Shown here: positions 7,546 to 15,887 of the stretch, one piece after another
Layout of the letters: each line of letters opens with the position of its first letter
Numbering within the stretch: the first letter of the stretch is position 1
NCBI RefSeq assembly: GCF_009720775.1
Contig: NZ_WNKW01000003.1
Coordinates: 374,028 to 438,027 of the forward strand
Length of the DNA stretch: 64,000 bases
Direction: 5' to 3'
From: Pseudoduganella danionis
GTDB lineage: Bacteria; Pseudomonadota; Gammaproteobacteria; Burkholderiales; Burkholderiaceae_D
Made by a program: the position numbers and the translations under genes
Notes under the pieces: generated by a model
What the model saw: only the letters and a program-made list of their open reading frames with translations
Told to the model about the DNA's origin: nothing
The model's database searches: none

Positions 7546-8482
7546 AACTGCCATGAGCGCCATCAGCCTGCGTGGCGTCAGCCATCAGTTTGGCGCCTTT
7601 ACGGCTTTGCAGGATGTCAGCTTCGACATCGGCCGCGGCGAAATGTTCGGCCTGATCGGCCATAACGGCGCGGGCAAGAGCACACTGTTCAAGCTGATGC
7701 TGGGCTTACTCACACCCGCCAGCGGCAGCCTGAAAGTGCTGGGCCAGGATACCGGTGCCGCCGCATTCCGCCAGACCCGGCGCCAGATCGGCTACCTGCC
7801 CGAGAATTTTGTCACCTACGATAATCTGAGCGGCGCCGAAGTGCTGCAACTGTTCGCCGATCTGAAGCAGGTGCCGCGTAGCGCCTGCGCAGATCTGCTG
7901 GATCTGGTGGGGCTGACGGCCGCCGCCGGTCGCCATGTGCAGACCTATTCCAAGGGAATGCGCCAGCGCCTTGGTCTGGCCCAGGCGCTGCTGGGCGAGC
8001 CGCAACTGATTTTCCTCGACGAACCCACTAACGGGCTGGACCCGCAGGGCATCGCAGACTTCTACGCGATTCTCGACAGCGTGCGCGCGCGCGGTGCCAC
8101 CATAGTTATCACTTCGCACATCCTGGCCGAGATACAGGAACGCGTCGATCATCTGCTGATCATGCACGGTGGCCGCGTGGCCGCGCAGGGCACGCTGGCC
8201 GAACTGCGGCAGGGCATGGCCTTGCCGCTGACGGTGGTGGCCAGCGTCACACCGCTACAGCAGCCGCTGGCGCTGGCAGCACTGGCGGCTGTGCAGGCCG
8301 GCAGCAGCGAGGCACTGAATGTCAGCACCCAGGCCGAGCGCCTGAGCGTGCGCTGCGCACCGGCCGACAAGATGGCCGTGCTGACGGCCTTGCTGCCCGT
8401 GGCCAGCGATGTGGCAGTCCACGAATCAACACTGGAACAGGTATTTCTCGGTTATGGAGCGGCATATGCACATGTCCATTGA
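7526..8482 (+). CDS. nosF: NosF, ABC transporter ATPase for NosZ maturation
   Basis: Cytoplasmic ATPase of the NosDFY complex. It has a Walker A GHNGAGKST, a variant signature YSKGMRQR in the LSGGQ position, a Walker B LIFLDEP and the usual H-loop region (ITSHIL). Its 318 residues include a C-terminal extension of about 90 residues, common in NosF. The ATG at 7526 has GGAAG seven bases upstream; the ATG at 7553 would give the shorter N-terminus typical of many homologues, so the start is slightly uncertain. It overlaps both neighbours, consistent with tight coupling. Confidence 0.95.
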   Translation: MKSLHAETAMSAISLRGVSHQFGAFTALQDVSFDIGRGEMFGLIGHNGAGKSTLFKLMLGLLTPASGSLKVLGQDTGAAAFRQTRRQIGYLPENFVTYDNLSGAEVLQLFADLKQVPRSACADLLDLVGLTAAAGRHVQTYSKGMRQRLGLAQALLGEPQLIFLDEPTNGLDPQGIADFYAILDSVRARGATIVITSHILAEIQERVDHLLIMHGGRVAAQGTLAELRQGMALPLTVVASVTPLQQPLALAALAAVQAGSSEALNVSTQAERLSVRCAPADKMAVLTALLPVASDVAVHESTLEQVFLGYGAAYAHVH

Positions 8483-9290
8483 ATGGCGTCAGGTGGCGGT
8501 GATCGCCAGCAAAGAGTGGCGCGACCGTCTGCGTAACCGCTGGGTGCTGGCTGTGGCGCTGGTGTTTGCCGTGTTTGCGCTGGCCATTGCGTATTTCGGC
8601 GCAGCCCAGCAGGGGCAGGTGGGTTTCCATGGCATCGAAGCCACCATCGCCAGTCTGGCCAGCCTGGTCATCTATCTGGTGCCGCTGATCGCGCTGATTC
8701 TCGGCTACGACACCATTGTCGGCGAGCGTGAGCGGGGGGCGCTGGAACTGCTGCTGACCATGCCCATCTCGCGGCTCGAAGTCCTGCTCGGTAAATATCT
8801 GGGCCTGGCTGCGGCGCTGACCAGCGCGACCGCCATCGGTTTCGGTGCCGGCCTGCTGCCGCTGTTCTCCGAACTGAGCGTGGCCGAAGGCTGGCGCTAT
8901 GCGGGCTTTGTCGGCAGCGCCGTGCTGATGGGCCTGGCCTTCCTCAGCATCGCCATGCTGATCTCCGTGTGGGCGCGCGACCGCGTGCGTGCCAGCGGCA
9001 CGGCACTGGCGCTGTGGTTCTTCTTCGTGCTGGTATTCGATCTGCTGCTGATGGGCGCACTGGTCGCCAGTCAGGGCGGCATCAGCAGCGGCGTGTTCGC
9101 GGCACTGCTGATGCTCAATCCGGCCGATGTATTCCGCTTGCTGAACGTGTTCAGCTCCGATCAGGCACAGGGCATGTATGGCCTGGCCACTGTCATGCCT
9201 TCTGCATGGACCCATCCGGGCGTGCTGGTGGCCGTGATGCTGGGCTGGATGCTGCTGCCATTCTATTTCGCTCACAGGAGATTTTCATGA
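8466..9290 (+). CDS. nosY: NosY, ABC-2 type permease for NosZ maturation
   Basis: Membrane partner of NosF. With the start at 8466 (GGAG six bases upstream) the protein is 274 residues, the usual length, with six hydrophobic segments and the conserved N-terminal ASKEWRDRLRNRW stretch before the first helix. The conserved GERERGALELLLTMPISR loop of ABC-2 permeases is present. The gene starts inside the end of nosF and ends in an ATGA overlap with nosL. An upstream in-frame extension to 8409 has no support. Confidence 0.95.
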   Translation: MHMSIEWRQVAVIASKEWRDRLRNRWVLAVALVFAVFALAIAYFGAAQQGQVGFHGIEATIASLASLVIYLVPLIALILGYDTIVGERERGALELLLTMPISRLEVLLGKYLGLAAALTSATAIGFGAGLLPLFSELSVAEGWRYAGFVGSAVLMGLAFLSIAMLISVWARDRVRASGTALALWFFFVLVFDLLLMGALVASQGGISSGVFAALLMLNPADVFRLLNVFSSDQAQGMYGLATVMPSAWTHPGVLVAVMLGWMLLPFYFAHRRFS

Positions 9291-9823
9291 TGCACCCCGT
9301 TTCCCTTACCGCTAAGCGCCGTGCGCGCTGGCCTATGCTGCTGGCTGCCGTGCTGCTGGCGGCCTGCTCGCGTACCACCGCACCGCTGCAGGCGCTGGAA
9401 CCGGACGATCAGGCTGCGTGCGCACTTGATGGCATGCTGCTGCGCGATTTCCCCGGTGCCAAGGCACAGGTGCGCTATGCCGATAACCAGACCGAATACT
9501 TCTGCGACGTGATGGAACTGCTGGGTGCCATGCTGGCACCGGAACAGCGCCGCGCCGTCAGCGGCTACTACGTGCAGGACATGGGCAAGGCTGACTGGCA
9601 GCACCCACGCGGCAACTGGATCGCCGCCCGCGATGCCGTGTACGTGGTGGGCAGCAGCGCCCAGGGTTCGATGGGCCCGACCATCGTGCCGTTCGCCGTG
9701 CAGGCCGACGCTGAAGCGCTGGTGCAGAAAGCGGGCGGCAAGGTGCTGCGCTTCGAGCAGATCACCACGGCCATGCTGAACCGCTCGGCCGACAGCATGC
9801 ATGACAATGGCATGGGCCACTAG
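9287..9823 (+). CDS. nosL: NosL, copper chaperone lipoprotein
   Basis: NosL is an outer-membrane-anchored Cu(I) chaperone that supplies NosD/NosZ. The 178-residue product has a lipoprotein signal ending LLAAC, then the NosL core with a Cys in CALDG and the YFCDVMELL segment, which holds conserved Cys and Met copper ligands. A Met/His-rich tail (SMHDNGMGH) may also bind copper. I chose the ATG at 9287, with GGAG six bases upstream and an ATGA overlap with nosY, over a much longer frame that would run through nosY. Confidence 0.93.
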   Translation: MMHPVSLTAKRRARWPMLLAAVLLAACSRTTAPLQALEPDDQAACALDGMLLRDFPGAKAQVRYADNQTEYFCDVMELLGAMLAPEQRRAVSGYYVQDMGKADWQHPRGNWIAARDAVYVVGSSAQGSMGPTIVPFAVQADAEALVQKAGGKVLRFEQITTAMLNRSADSMHDNGMGH

Positions 9824-9927
9824 CAGAACGCGGCACAGCCGGCAACGTATCCGGGCTGGCAACGGCCCGTAGCAGTACCAGTGCCGCAGCACGGCGCTGG
9901 CCAATTTCGACATCAGAGAGAGTACAC

Positions 9928-10242
9928 ATGAAACACACCATTCTACTGGCAGCCTTGCTGCCGGCGGTCTTCGCTACCGCCACTGCCAGCGCAGCACCTG
10001 CTGCCAATGGCGAAAAAATTTATCAGGCTACCTGCATGGCCTGCCACGGCACGGGCGTGATGGGCGCACCGAAAGTCGGTGATGCTGCTGCCTGGAAACC
10101 ACGCGTGGCGCAAGGCATGGCGACCGTGTACGGTAACGCCATCAAGGGCTTCAAGATGATGCCGCCACGTGGTGGTAATCCCGGCCTGAAGGACGATGAA
10201 ATGAAAGCAGCCATCGACTTCATGGTCAGCAAGAGCAAATAA
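9928..10242 (+). CDS. Class I cytochrome c (c5 type)
   Basis: A 104-residue periplasmic monohaem cytochrome. It has a signal peptide (MKHTILLAALLPAVFATATASA), one CxxCH haem site (CMACH) near residue 35 and a distal Met in the MMPPRGG motif, the cytochrome c5 signature. Its place between nosL and apbE suggests that it carries electrons to NosZ or NosR; that role is inferred from position. A 104-base gap separates it from nosL, in which I see no terminator or promoter. Confidence 0.93.
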   Translation: MKHTILLAALLPAVFATATASAAPAANGEKIYQATCMACHGTGVMGAPKVGDAAAWKPRVAQGMATVYGNAIKGFKMMPPRGGNPGLKDDEMKAAIDFMVSKSK

Positions 10243-10292
10243 GCGGTAAGCGGCCGCCCGCTGCGGCGGCCACAGGTTTCAGGAGAAAGTTG

Positions 10293-11342
10293 ATGGACAG
10301 GGTGAGGCTGAACCGGATGCGATGGCGCTGGCTGCGCATGCTGCCAGTCATAGCGATGCTGGCGGGCCTGCTGGCAGCATGCAGCAGTAGCGAGAGCACA
10401 TACAAGACCACGGGCCATGTGTTCGGCACCACGGTGGCCGTGACCATCTACGGTGGTTCGCAGCAGCGTGCCGATCTGCTCAGCGCTCAGGTGCTGGCCG
10501 AATTCGACCGGCTGCACCACAAATACCATGCGTGGGAACCCAGCATGCTGACGGGCCTGAACGATGCCATTGCGCGTGGCGAGCCATTTGTAGCCGACGC
10601 TGAAATGGTCAGCCTGCTCAAATCGGCCACCCAGTTGTCGGTGCGTTCCGGCGAATTATTCAATCCCACCATAGGCCATCTGATTCGCCTGTGGGGCTTC
10701 CAGAGCAGCGCCATCGAGGCACAGCAGCCCGATGCAGAAGAAATCCGCCGCTGGGTGGATGCGCATCCCAGCCTGACCAATCTGCGCTACAAGGGCAATA
10801 CCATCAGCAGCGTGAATCGCGCCGTGATGATCGATCTGGGCGGCTATGCCAAAGGCTATGCGCTGGACCGCGCCGCGGCCATCCTGCGCGAAGGCCATGT
10901 CAAGGCGGCCCTGATCAATATCGGCGGCAATGTGCTGGCCATAGGCCGGCCCGGCGACCATGCCTGGCAGGTAGGCATACGTGATCCGCGCAGCAGCGGC
11001 ACGCTGACCAGCGTGGCGCTCAATGACAATGAAGCCATAGGCACCAGCGGCGATTACGAACGCTACTTCATGAAGGATGGCAAACGCCGTCCGCACATCA
11101 TCGATCCGCGCACCGGCTACCCCATCGATCTGGTGGCTTCCGTCACCATCATCGCCAGTGGTGGCAGTGCGCCTGGCCTGCGCTCGGACGGCAATTCCAA
11201 GCCGCTGTTCATTACCGGCGCAGCAGGCTGGGAAGCGATGGCGGGGCAGCTGGGACTCAAGGAGGTGCTGCTGGTGGATAACCAGCGTCAGGTCTATCTG
11301 ACGCCGGCCATGCGCGAGCGTATCGAAGCCAGCCACAAATAA
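10293..11342 (+). CDS. apbE: FAD:protein FMN transferase (NosX/ApbE)
   Basis: The enzyme attaches FMN covalently to the threonine of the SGATVT motif in NosR-type proteins, using FAD as donor, in the periplasm. The 349-residue product has a lipoprotein signal ending GLLAAC and the conserved ApbE segments GGYAKGYALDRA, NIGGNVLAIG and HIIDPRTGYPI. AGGAG lies seven bases before the ATG at 10293; a TTG just upstream is not needed. As the last nos gene, before a terminator, it most likely flavinylates NosR. Confidence 0.95.
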   Translation: MDRVRLNRMRWRWLRMLPVIAMLAGLLAACSSSESTYKTTGHVFGTTVAVTIYGGSQQRADLLSAQVLAEFDRLHHKYHAWEPSMLTGLNDAIARGEPFVADAEMVSLLKSATQLSVRSGELFNPTIGHLIRLWGFQSSAIEAQQPDAEEIRRWVDAHPSLTNLRYKGNTISSVNRAVMIDLGGYAKGYALDRAAAILREGHVKAALINIGGNVLAIGRPGDHAWQVGIRDPRSSGTLTSVALNDNEAIGTSGDYERYFMKDGKRRPHIIDPRTGYPIDLVASVTIIASGGSAPGLRSDGNSKPLFITGAAGWEAMAGQLGLKEVLLVDNQRQVYLTPAMRERIEASHK

Positions 11343-11353
11343 ACACAGTCTTT

Positions 11354-11405
11354 GACCGCATCGCGCCTCACTGGCAGGGGAGGCATGATGCGGTCGTTTT
11401 TTTTG
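11354..11405 (+). terminator. Intrinsic terminator at end of nos operon
   Basis: GACCGCATC (11354-11362) pairs with GATGCGGTC (11387-11395), enclosing a second small hairpin, and is followed by nine T. It lies 12 bases after the apbE stop codon. Confidence 0.88.
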
Positions 11406-11480
11406 CCCAAAATGATGCAAAATATGCCACATTTAAGCCTGAGGCTCGCGCATATCCGCCATCCATCGAGGGAGAAAATT

Positions 11481-11798
11481 TTGCACCGACTGTATCTGCT
11501 ACTTTGCCTGCTGGGCAGCGTATTGCCGCTGGCAGCATTCATGCCCTGGCTGGCCAGCCATGGTCTCGCGCTGCACCTGCTGCTGGCACAGATACTGGAG
11601 CAGCCCGTCGCTGCCTTTGCCTGGGCCGATGTACTGGTTTCCGCGCTGGCGCTGCTGGCGTTCATGTGGCACGAGCAGCGCCAGCAGGCAGTGCGCGGCG
11701 TGTGGTGGGCTGTCGCCAGCCTGTTGCTGGTGGGTGTTTCGCTGGCTTTGCCGCTCTACCTGTATCTGCGTACACAAACAGCTCGGCCTGCACGCTAG
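11481..11798 (+). CDS. DUF2834 family membrane protein
   Basis: A 105-residue integral membrane protein with three hydrophobic segments, matching the small DUF2834 family (Leu-rich first helix, then a central AFAWADVLVSALALL helix, then the WWAVASLLLVGVSLALPLYLYLR end). Function is unknown. I chose the TTG start at 11481 because GAGGGAG lies six bases upstream and family members begin near this point. The frame stays open to 11352, but that extension runs through the nos terminator and has no family match. It stands alone between the nos operon and a Fur-controlled receptor. Confidence 0.75.
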   Translation: MHRLYLLLCLLGSVLPLAAFMPWLASHGLALHLLLAQILEQPVAAFAWADVLVSALALLAFMWHEQRQQAVRGVWWAVASLLLVGVSLALPLYLYLRTQTARPAR

Positions 11799-11866
11799 CG
11801 TGGGGTGATTTTTAAGATAGATCATGAAAAACCGCAGCATATTTGCGGCGTGCTCAAGCTCCAAAT

Positions 11867-11885
11867 GATAATGACTCTCATTATC
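11867..11885 (+). promoter_or_regulatory. Fur box
   Basis: GATAATGACTCTCATTATC matches the 19-bp Fur consensus GATAATGATAATCATTATC at 16 of 19 positions and is itself palindromic at its ends. It lies 22 bases before the receptor start codon, so iron-replete repression is expected. Confidence 0.88.
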
Positions 11886-11906
11886 TTTTAAGTTTCGGAG
11901 TTAGCC

Positions 11907-14045
11907 ATGAATTCTTGCCGTCTTCCCCGTCCCACCTTGCTGGTTGTGCTGATGTCGCTGGCCTTTAATGCTGCGGCCGGGACGGAACCCGTCAGTCTGC
12001 CTACCATCAATGTCAATGCCACGGCGGACGCGCAGGGCTATCTGACGAAGGCCGTCAGTACTGCCACCAAGACGGATACGGCGCTGGTCGATCTGCCGCA
12101 GGCGGTCACGGTGATCAGCGAAGCGCTGATACGTGACCAGTCCATGCAGAGCATGGCCGATGTGGTGCGCTATGTGCCCGGCATAGGCATGACCAGCGGC
12201 GAGGGCAACCGCGATGCGCCCGTGTTCCGTGGCAGCACCAGCGCTTCCGGCGATTTCTACATGGATGGCGTGCGTGACGATGCCGAGTATTACCGTGATC
12301 TGTACAACGTCGAGCAGGTCGATGCGCTGACGGGGCCGAACGCGATGCTGTTCGGCCGTGGCGGCTCCGGTGGCGTGATCAACCGCGTCAGCAAGCAGGC
12401 TAACTTCAGCACCATACGCGCGCTCGATCTGACGGCTGGGAACAACCGCAAGCGTCGCATGACGGCCGATCTTGGTCAGGCCATCAATGAGGCGCTGGCC
12501 GTGCGCGTGGCCGCGCTGGCAGAGGATTCGGGCGGCTACCAGCGTGCCTACAGCCTGCAGCGCAAGGGCATCAATCCTACGCTCGCCATCCGTGCCGACA
12601 AGGCTACCAGCGTGGTGCTGGGCTACGAGCATTTCGAGGATTACCGCACGGCCGATCGCGGCGTGCCTGCGCTGAACGGGCGACCGCTGGATGTGCCGGT
12701 CGATGCCTTCTTCGGCAATCCTGACCCCGAAACCCGTCCGGCGCGGGTGCTGGCCGATACCGTCAGCGGCCAGATCGAACACCGCTTCGCGAATGGCCTG
12801 CAGTTGTCCAACAAGACGCGCTACACCAGCTACGACAAGCTGTATCAGAACATCTCGCCCGGCGCCGTGAATGCAGCCACCAGCCGTGTCACGCTGAGTG
12901 CCTACAACAATCACCAGTGGCGTAAAAACCTGTTCAATCAGACTGATCTGACCATGCTGGTGCAGCAGGGTAGCATCAGCCACCAACTGCTGGCGGGCAT
13001 GGAGCTGGGCCAGCAAAAGACCGACTATCTGCGCCAGACCGGCCTGTTCGCGAATCAGGCCAGCAGCATCAGCGTGCCGCTGGCGCAGGCCGATGCGGCA
13101 CTGCCGGTCAACTATGTGCTGGGCGGGAGTAATTCGGACCGCGATGGCCGCAGCAAAGCCAGCGTGGCAGCACTGTACCTGCAGGATCAGATCAGCTTCA
13201 ATCCGCAATGGCAACTGGTGGCGGGCCTGCGTTATGACGCATTCCGGCTCGACTACCACAACAATGTAGCGGCGGGCGTACGCGCCTTGCTGCCGGCTGC
13301 GGCCGATCTGTCCAGCCGCGACAATCTGCTGTCGCCCCGCTTGGGGTTGGTGTACAAGCCGCTGGATCTGCTCTCGCTGTATGCCAATTACAGCGTGGCC
13401 AGCGTGCCGCGTGGCGGCGACCAGTTAAGTAGCCTGACCGTAGTGAACCAGAGTCTGAAGCCGGAAAAATTCACCAACTACGAAGCGGGCGCCAAGCTGC
13501 AGTACAGCCCTGATCTGCTGGCCACACTGGCGCTGTACCGGCTAAACCGCAACAATGTGGCAGTGGCTAATCCGGCCACGGGCATCGTCGACCAGCTCGT
13601 GGACGGGCAGCGCACCAACGGGCTGGAACTGTCCGTCAGCGGCAAGCTGAGCGCGGCATGGCAGGTGCAGGGTGCGTATGCCTATCAGGATGCCAAGCTG
13701 CTGACCAATGTATCGGCCACGGCGCTGAATGGCGCCACCGTCAATGCGGTGCCGCGCCAGACTCTGTCGCTGTGGAACCGCTACGATCTGAATGACAAAC
13801 TCGGTGCGGGGCTGGGGCTGATCCATAGAACCGATATGTATGCCTCGACCAGCAATGCGGTGGTGCTGCCCGGCTATACCCGCATCGATGCGGCGCTGTA
13901 CTACACCATCCATGGCGGCTGCACGGCGCAGCTGAATATCGAGAATCTGATGGATCGTCGCTACTATGCAGCGGCCAATGGCGACAACAACATCACACCT
14001 GGTTCGCCACGTGCGATCCGCGCCAGCCTGCATCTGAAGTTCTGA
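11907..14045 (+). CDS. TonB-dependent siderophore receptor
   Basis: A 712-residue outer membrane receptor for a ferric siderophore. The plug domain starts after a signal peptide (TLLVVLMSLAFNAAAG) and shows the typical VDLPQAVTVISEALIRDQ, DVVRYVPGIG and LFGRGGSGGVINRVSK motifs of Fiu/FhuE-type receptors. The barrel ends with the expected aromatic C-terminal strand (ASLHLKF). There is no N-terminal signalling domain, so control is probably by Fur alone through the box 22 bases upstream. The Fiu-like plug suggests a catecholate ligand, which is an inference. No synthesis genes are nearby. Confidence 0.93.
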   Translation: MNSCRLPRPTLLVVLMSLAFNAAAGTEPVSLPTINVNATADAQGYLTKAVSTATKTDTALVDLPQAVTVISEALIRDQSMQSMADVVRYVPGIGMTSGEGNRDAPVFRGSTSASGDFYMDGVRDDAEYYRDLYNVEQVDALTGPNAMLFGRGGSGGVINRVSKQANFSTIRALDLTAGNNRKRRMTADLGQAINEALAVRVAALAEDSGGYQRAYSLQRKGINPTLAIRADKATSVVLGYEHFEDYRTADRGVPALNGRPLDVPVDAFFGNPDPETRPARVLADTVSGQIEHRFANGLQLSNKTRYTSYDKLYQNISPGAVNAATSRVTLSAYNNHQWRKNLFNQTDLTMLVQQGSISHQLLAGMELGQQKTDYLRQTGLFANQASSISVPLAQADAALPVNYVLGGSNSDRDGRSKASVAALYLQDQISFNPQWQLVAGLRYDAFRLDYHNNVAAGVRALLPAAADLSSRDNLLSPRLGLVYKPLDLLSLYANYSVASVPRGGDQLSSLTVVNQSLKPEKFTNYEAGAKLQYSPDLLATLALYRLNRNNVAVANPATGIVDQLVDGQRTNGLELSVSGKLSAAWQVQGAYAYQDAKLLTNVSATALNGATVNAVPRQTLSLWNRYDLNDKLGAGLGLIHRTDMYASTSNAVVLPGYTRIDAALYYTIHGGCTAQLNIENLMDRRYYAAANGDNNITPGSPRAIRASLHLKF

Positions 14046-14053
14046 GCGGCGCC

Positions 14054-14899
14054 CTAGTGGGCCACCAGCACGGGGAGATCCATGGTATCGAGGATGGTGC
14101 TGGTGACGCCGCCCAGCACGGCCTCGCTCCAGCGGGTGTGGCCGTAGCCGCCCATCACCAGCAGATCGTTGCCGAGCGCGCGGGCCTGTCCCAGTATGGC
14201 TTCGGCCACGGGCAGCTCGGTGCTGTCGCTGATCAGCTCTACTGGCACGCCATGGCGGGCCAGGAACAGGGACATATCGGCACCGGCCTGCTGGCTGTGC
14301 TGGCCTGCATGCTGGCCGGCGTTCAGCACCAGCAGCGTGACTTTGTGCGCCAGTTTGAGCAGCGGCACTGCATCGAGCAGGGCACGCGCGCTGTGGTTGC
14401 TGCCATCCCAGGCCAGCAGCGGATGCTGGCAGGGTTTGGCGTCTAGCGGTACGCGGCTCACCTTGGGCACTACGAGGATGGGCCGTGCACCGTGCAGCAG
14501 CAGCGATGGCACCAGCGCACTGGCGCGGTCGGCCAGCGTTTCGTTACCGTCATCCTGACTCAGCACCAGCAAGTCGGCGCAGCTCGATTGCAGCAGCAGG
14601 GCGCTGGCCGCATCATCGCTGAGCAGCCGGCTTTCGTAGGAATTCACCGCATGCGTGGTGGCGCTGATGGCGCAGTTTTCCAGCGCCTTGCTGGCGCTAT
14701 CGCTCATCTGCGTCATGTGCTCGGCCGTCAGCGGCCAGATGCCGGCGGCCACGGCTACCGGCGCAAAGCGCGAAATGCCGGTGGCAGCAGCGCCTATCAG
14801 GTGGGCATCGAACAGGGCTGCCAGCCGGCAGCCCAGCGCATAACGTGCTGCTGCGTGGTGCGCCATATCGGCATGCAGCAGGATGGTGCGATAGCTCAT
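14054..14899 (-). CDS. Universal stress protein, tandem-domain (second of pair)
   Basis: A 281-residue protein with two Usp folds. The C-terminal domain carries the ATP-binding motif GGYGHTRWSEAVLGGVT. It starts eight bases after the stop of the upstream paralogue at 14908-15753, with which it shares length and layout, so the two arose by duplication and form one operon. The promoter ahead of the pair has an FNR box. In related bacteria such proteins support survival during low oxygen or energy starvation. The paralogues are diverged enough to suggest distinct partners. Confidence 0.9.
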   Translation of the reverse strand: MSYRTILLHADMAHHAAARYALGCRLAALFDAHLIGAAATGISRFAPVAVAAGIWPLTAEHMTQMSDSASKALENCAISATTHAVNSYESRLLSDDAASALLLQSSCADLLVLSQDDGNETLADRASALVPSLLLHGARPILVVPKVSRVPLDAKPCQHPLLAWDGSNHSARALLDAVPLLKLAHKVTLLVLNAGQHAGQHSQQAGADMSLFLARHGVPVELISDSTELPVAEAILGQARALGNDLLVMGGYGHTRWSEAVLGGVTSTILDTMDLPVLVAH

Positions 14900-14907
14900 A
14901 CGGGACC

Positions 14908-15753
14908 TCAGTGCGACATCAGGATAGGAACGGTCATGGTCTGCAGCAGCGTGCGGGTAACGCCGCCCATGATCATTTCGCGCCAGCGCATATGGCCGTA
15001 GCCGCCCATCACGATCAGATCGCTGCCGAGATCGGCCGCGAGCGACAGCAGCGCATTGCCCACATCCAGACCGGGCGGGGTTTTCTGCGACATGACTTCG
15101 ATCTTCACGCCATGGCGGGCCAGATACAATGCCATATCGGCCCCCGGCTGTTCGCCATGCACGCCAGCCTGCTGGTCGGCGTTGTAGACCACCAGCGTCA
15201 CGGCAGTGCTGCGGCGCAGCAGGGGCAGGGCGTCAGTAATGGCACGGGTGGCGGCGCGGCTGCCATCCCATGCCACCAGCGCGCGTTGGCCGATATTGCT
15301 GAATTCACCGGCATACGGCACCAGCAACACAGGGCGGCCGCTATTCAGGGTGATGCTTTCCGGCAGGCCGCGCAGCAGCTTGGCGGCATCATCGGCCGGA
15401 TCGGTCTGGCTCAAGACCACCAGATCGGCATAACGGGCCTGCTGCAGCAGCGTGACTTCCGTCTCGTCGTCGCTGATGCGGCGCTCGTAGGAACTGACGC
15501 CGGCAGCCTGCGTCTGCTGTTCGAAGCCTTCCAGCGCCTGCTGGGCAGCCTTGGTCAGCACATCGAGTTCCGGCAGAGGGATCGGGCCTGCGTACATGAC
15601 GCTGCTATTACGATAGAACTCGCGCGTGAAACCACTAGCCGCTGCGCCTACCAGATGGGCATCGAAGGTGCGCGCCACTTCTGCGGCAAGGGCGATACGT
15701 TTTTCTGCATGGCGGGACTGATCGACGTGAACGAGTATGGTCTTGTACGACAT
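14908..15753 (-). CDS. Universal stress protein, tandem-domain (first of pair)
   Basis: A 281-residue two-domain Usp protein starting MSYKTILVHVDQS. Its second domain has the nucleotide motif GGYGHMRWREMIMGGVT. It is the first gene of a two-gene operon on the minus strand. Upstream lies an exact TTGAT-N4-ATCAA box centred 41-42 bases before the predicted start site, with a TAGGAT -10 in place. That arrangement points to direct anaerobic activation. Confidence 0.92.
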   Translation of the reverse strand: MSYKTILVHVDQSRHAEKRIALAAEVARTFDAHLVGAAASGFTREFYRNSSVMYAGPIPLPELDVLTKAAQQALEGFEQQTQAAGVSSYERRISDDETEVTLLQQARYADLVVLSQTDPADDAAKLLRGLPESITLNSGRPVLLVPYAGEFSNIGQRALVAWDGSRAATRAITDALPLLRRSTAVTLVVYNADQQAGVHGEQPGADMALYLARHGVKIEVMSQKTPPGLDVGNALLSLAADLGSDLIVMGGYGHMRWREMIMGGVTRTLLQTMTVPILMSH

Positions 15754-15782
15754 TGAGGCCTCCTGTGTTGTGCTATACGGTC

Positions 15783-15824
15783 ATCCTAGGGATTTCAAGG
15801 CATTATTTGATTGATCTGGATCAA
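15783..15824 (-). promoter_or_regulatory. FNR-dependent class II promoter of the usp pair
   Basis: TTGATCTGGATCAA at 15811-15824 is a perfect FNR/ANR consensus site. On the minus strand a -10 element TAGGAT lies at 15788-15783, predicting a start near 15776, which places the centre of the box at about -41.5, the classic activator position. The same box could also affect the divergent hydrolase gene at 15888. Confidence 0.85.
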
Positions 15825-15887
15825 AATTCCCAGTCTTCGTTCAGGGCATATGGCATACTGGCAGCCCTGATTTTTACGGGGTTTTCC

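Noticed and set aside
11352..11480. N-terminal extension of the DUF2834 protein
   Set aside because: It would run through the nos operon terminator, and the good ribosome binding site sits before the TTG at 11481.
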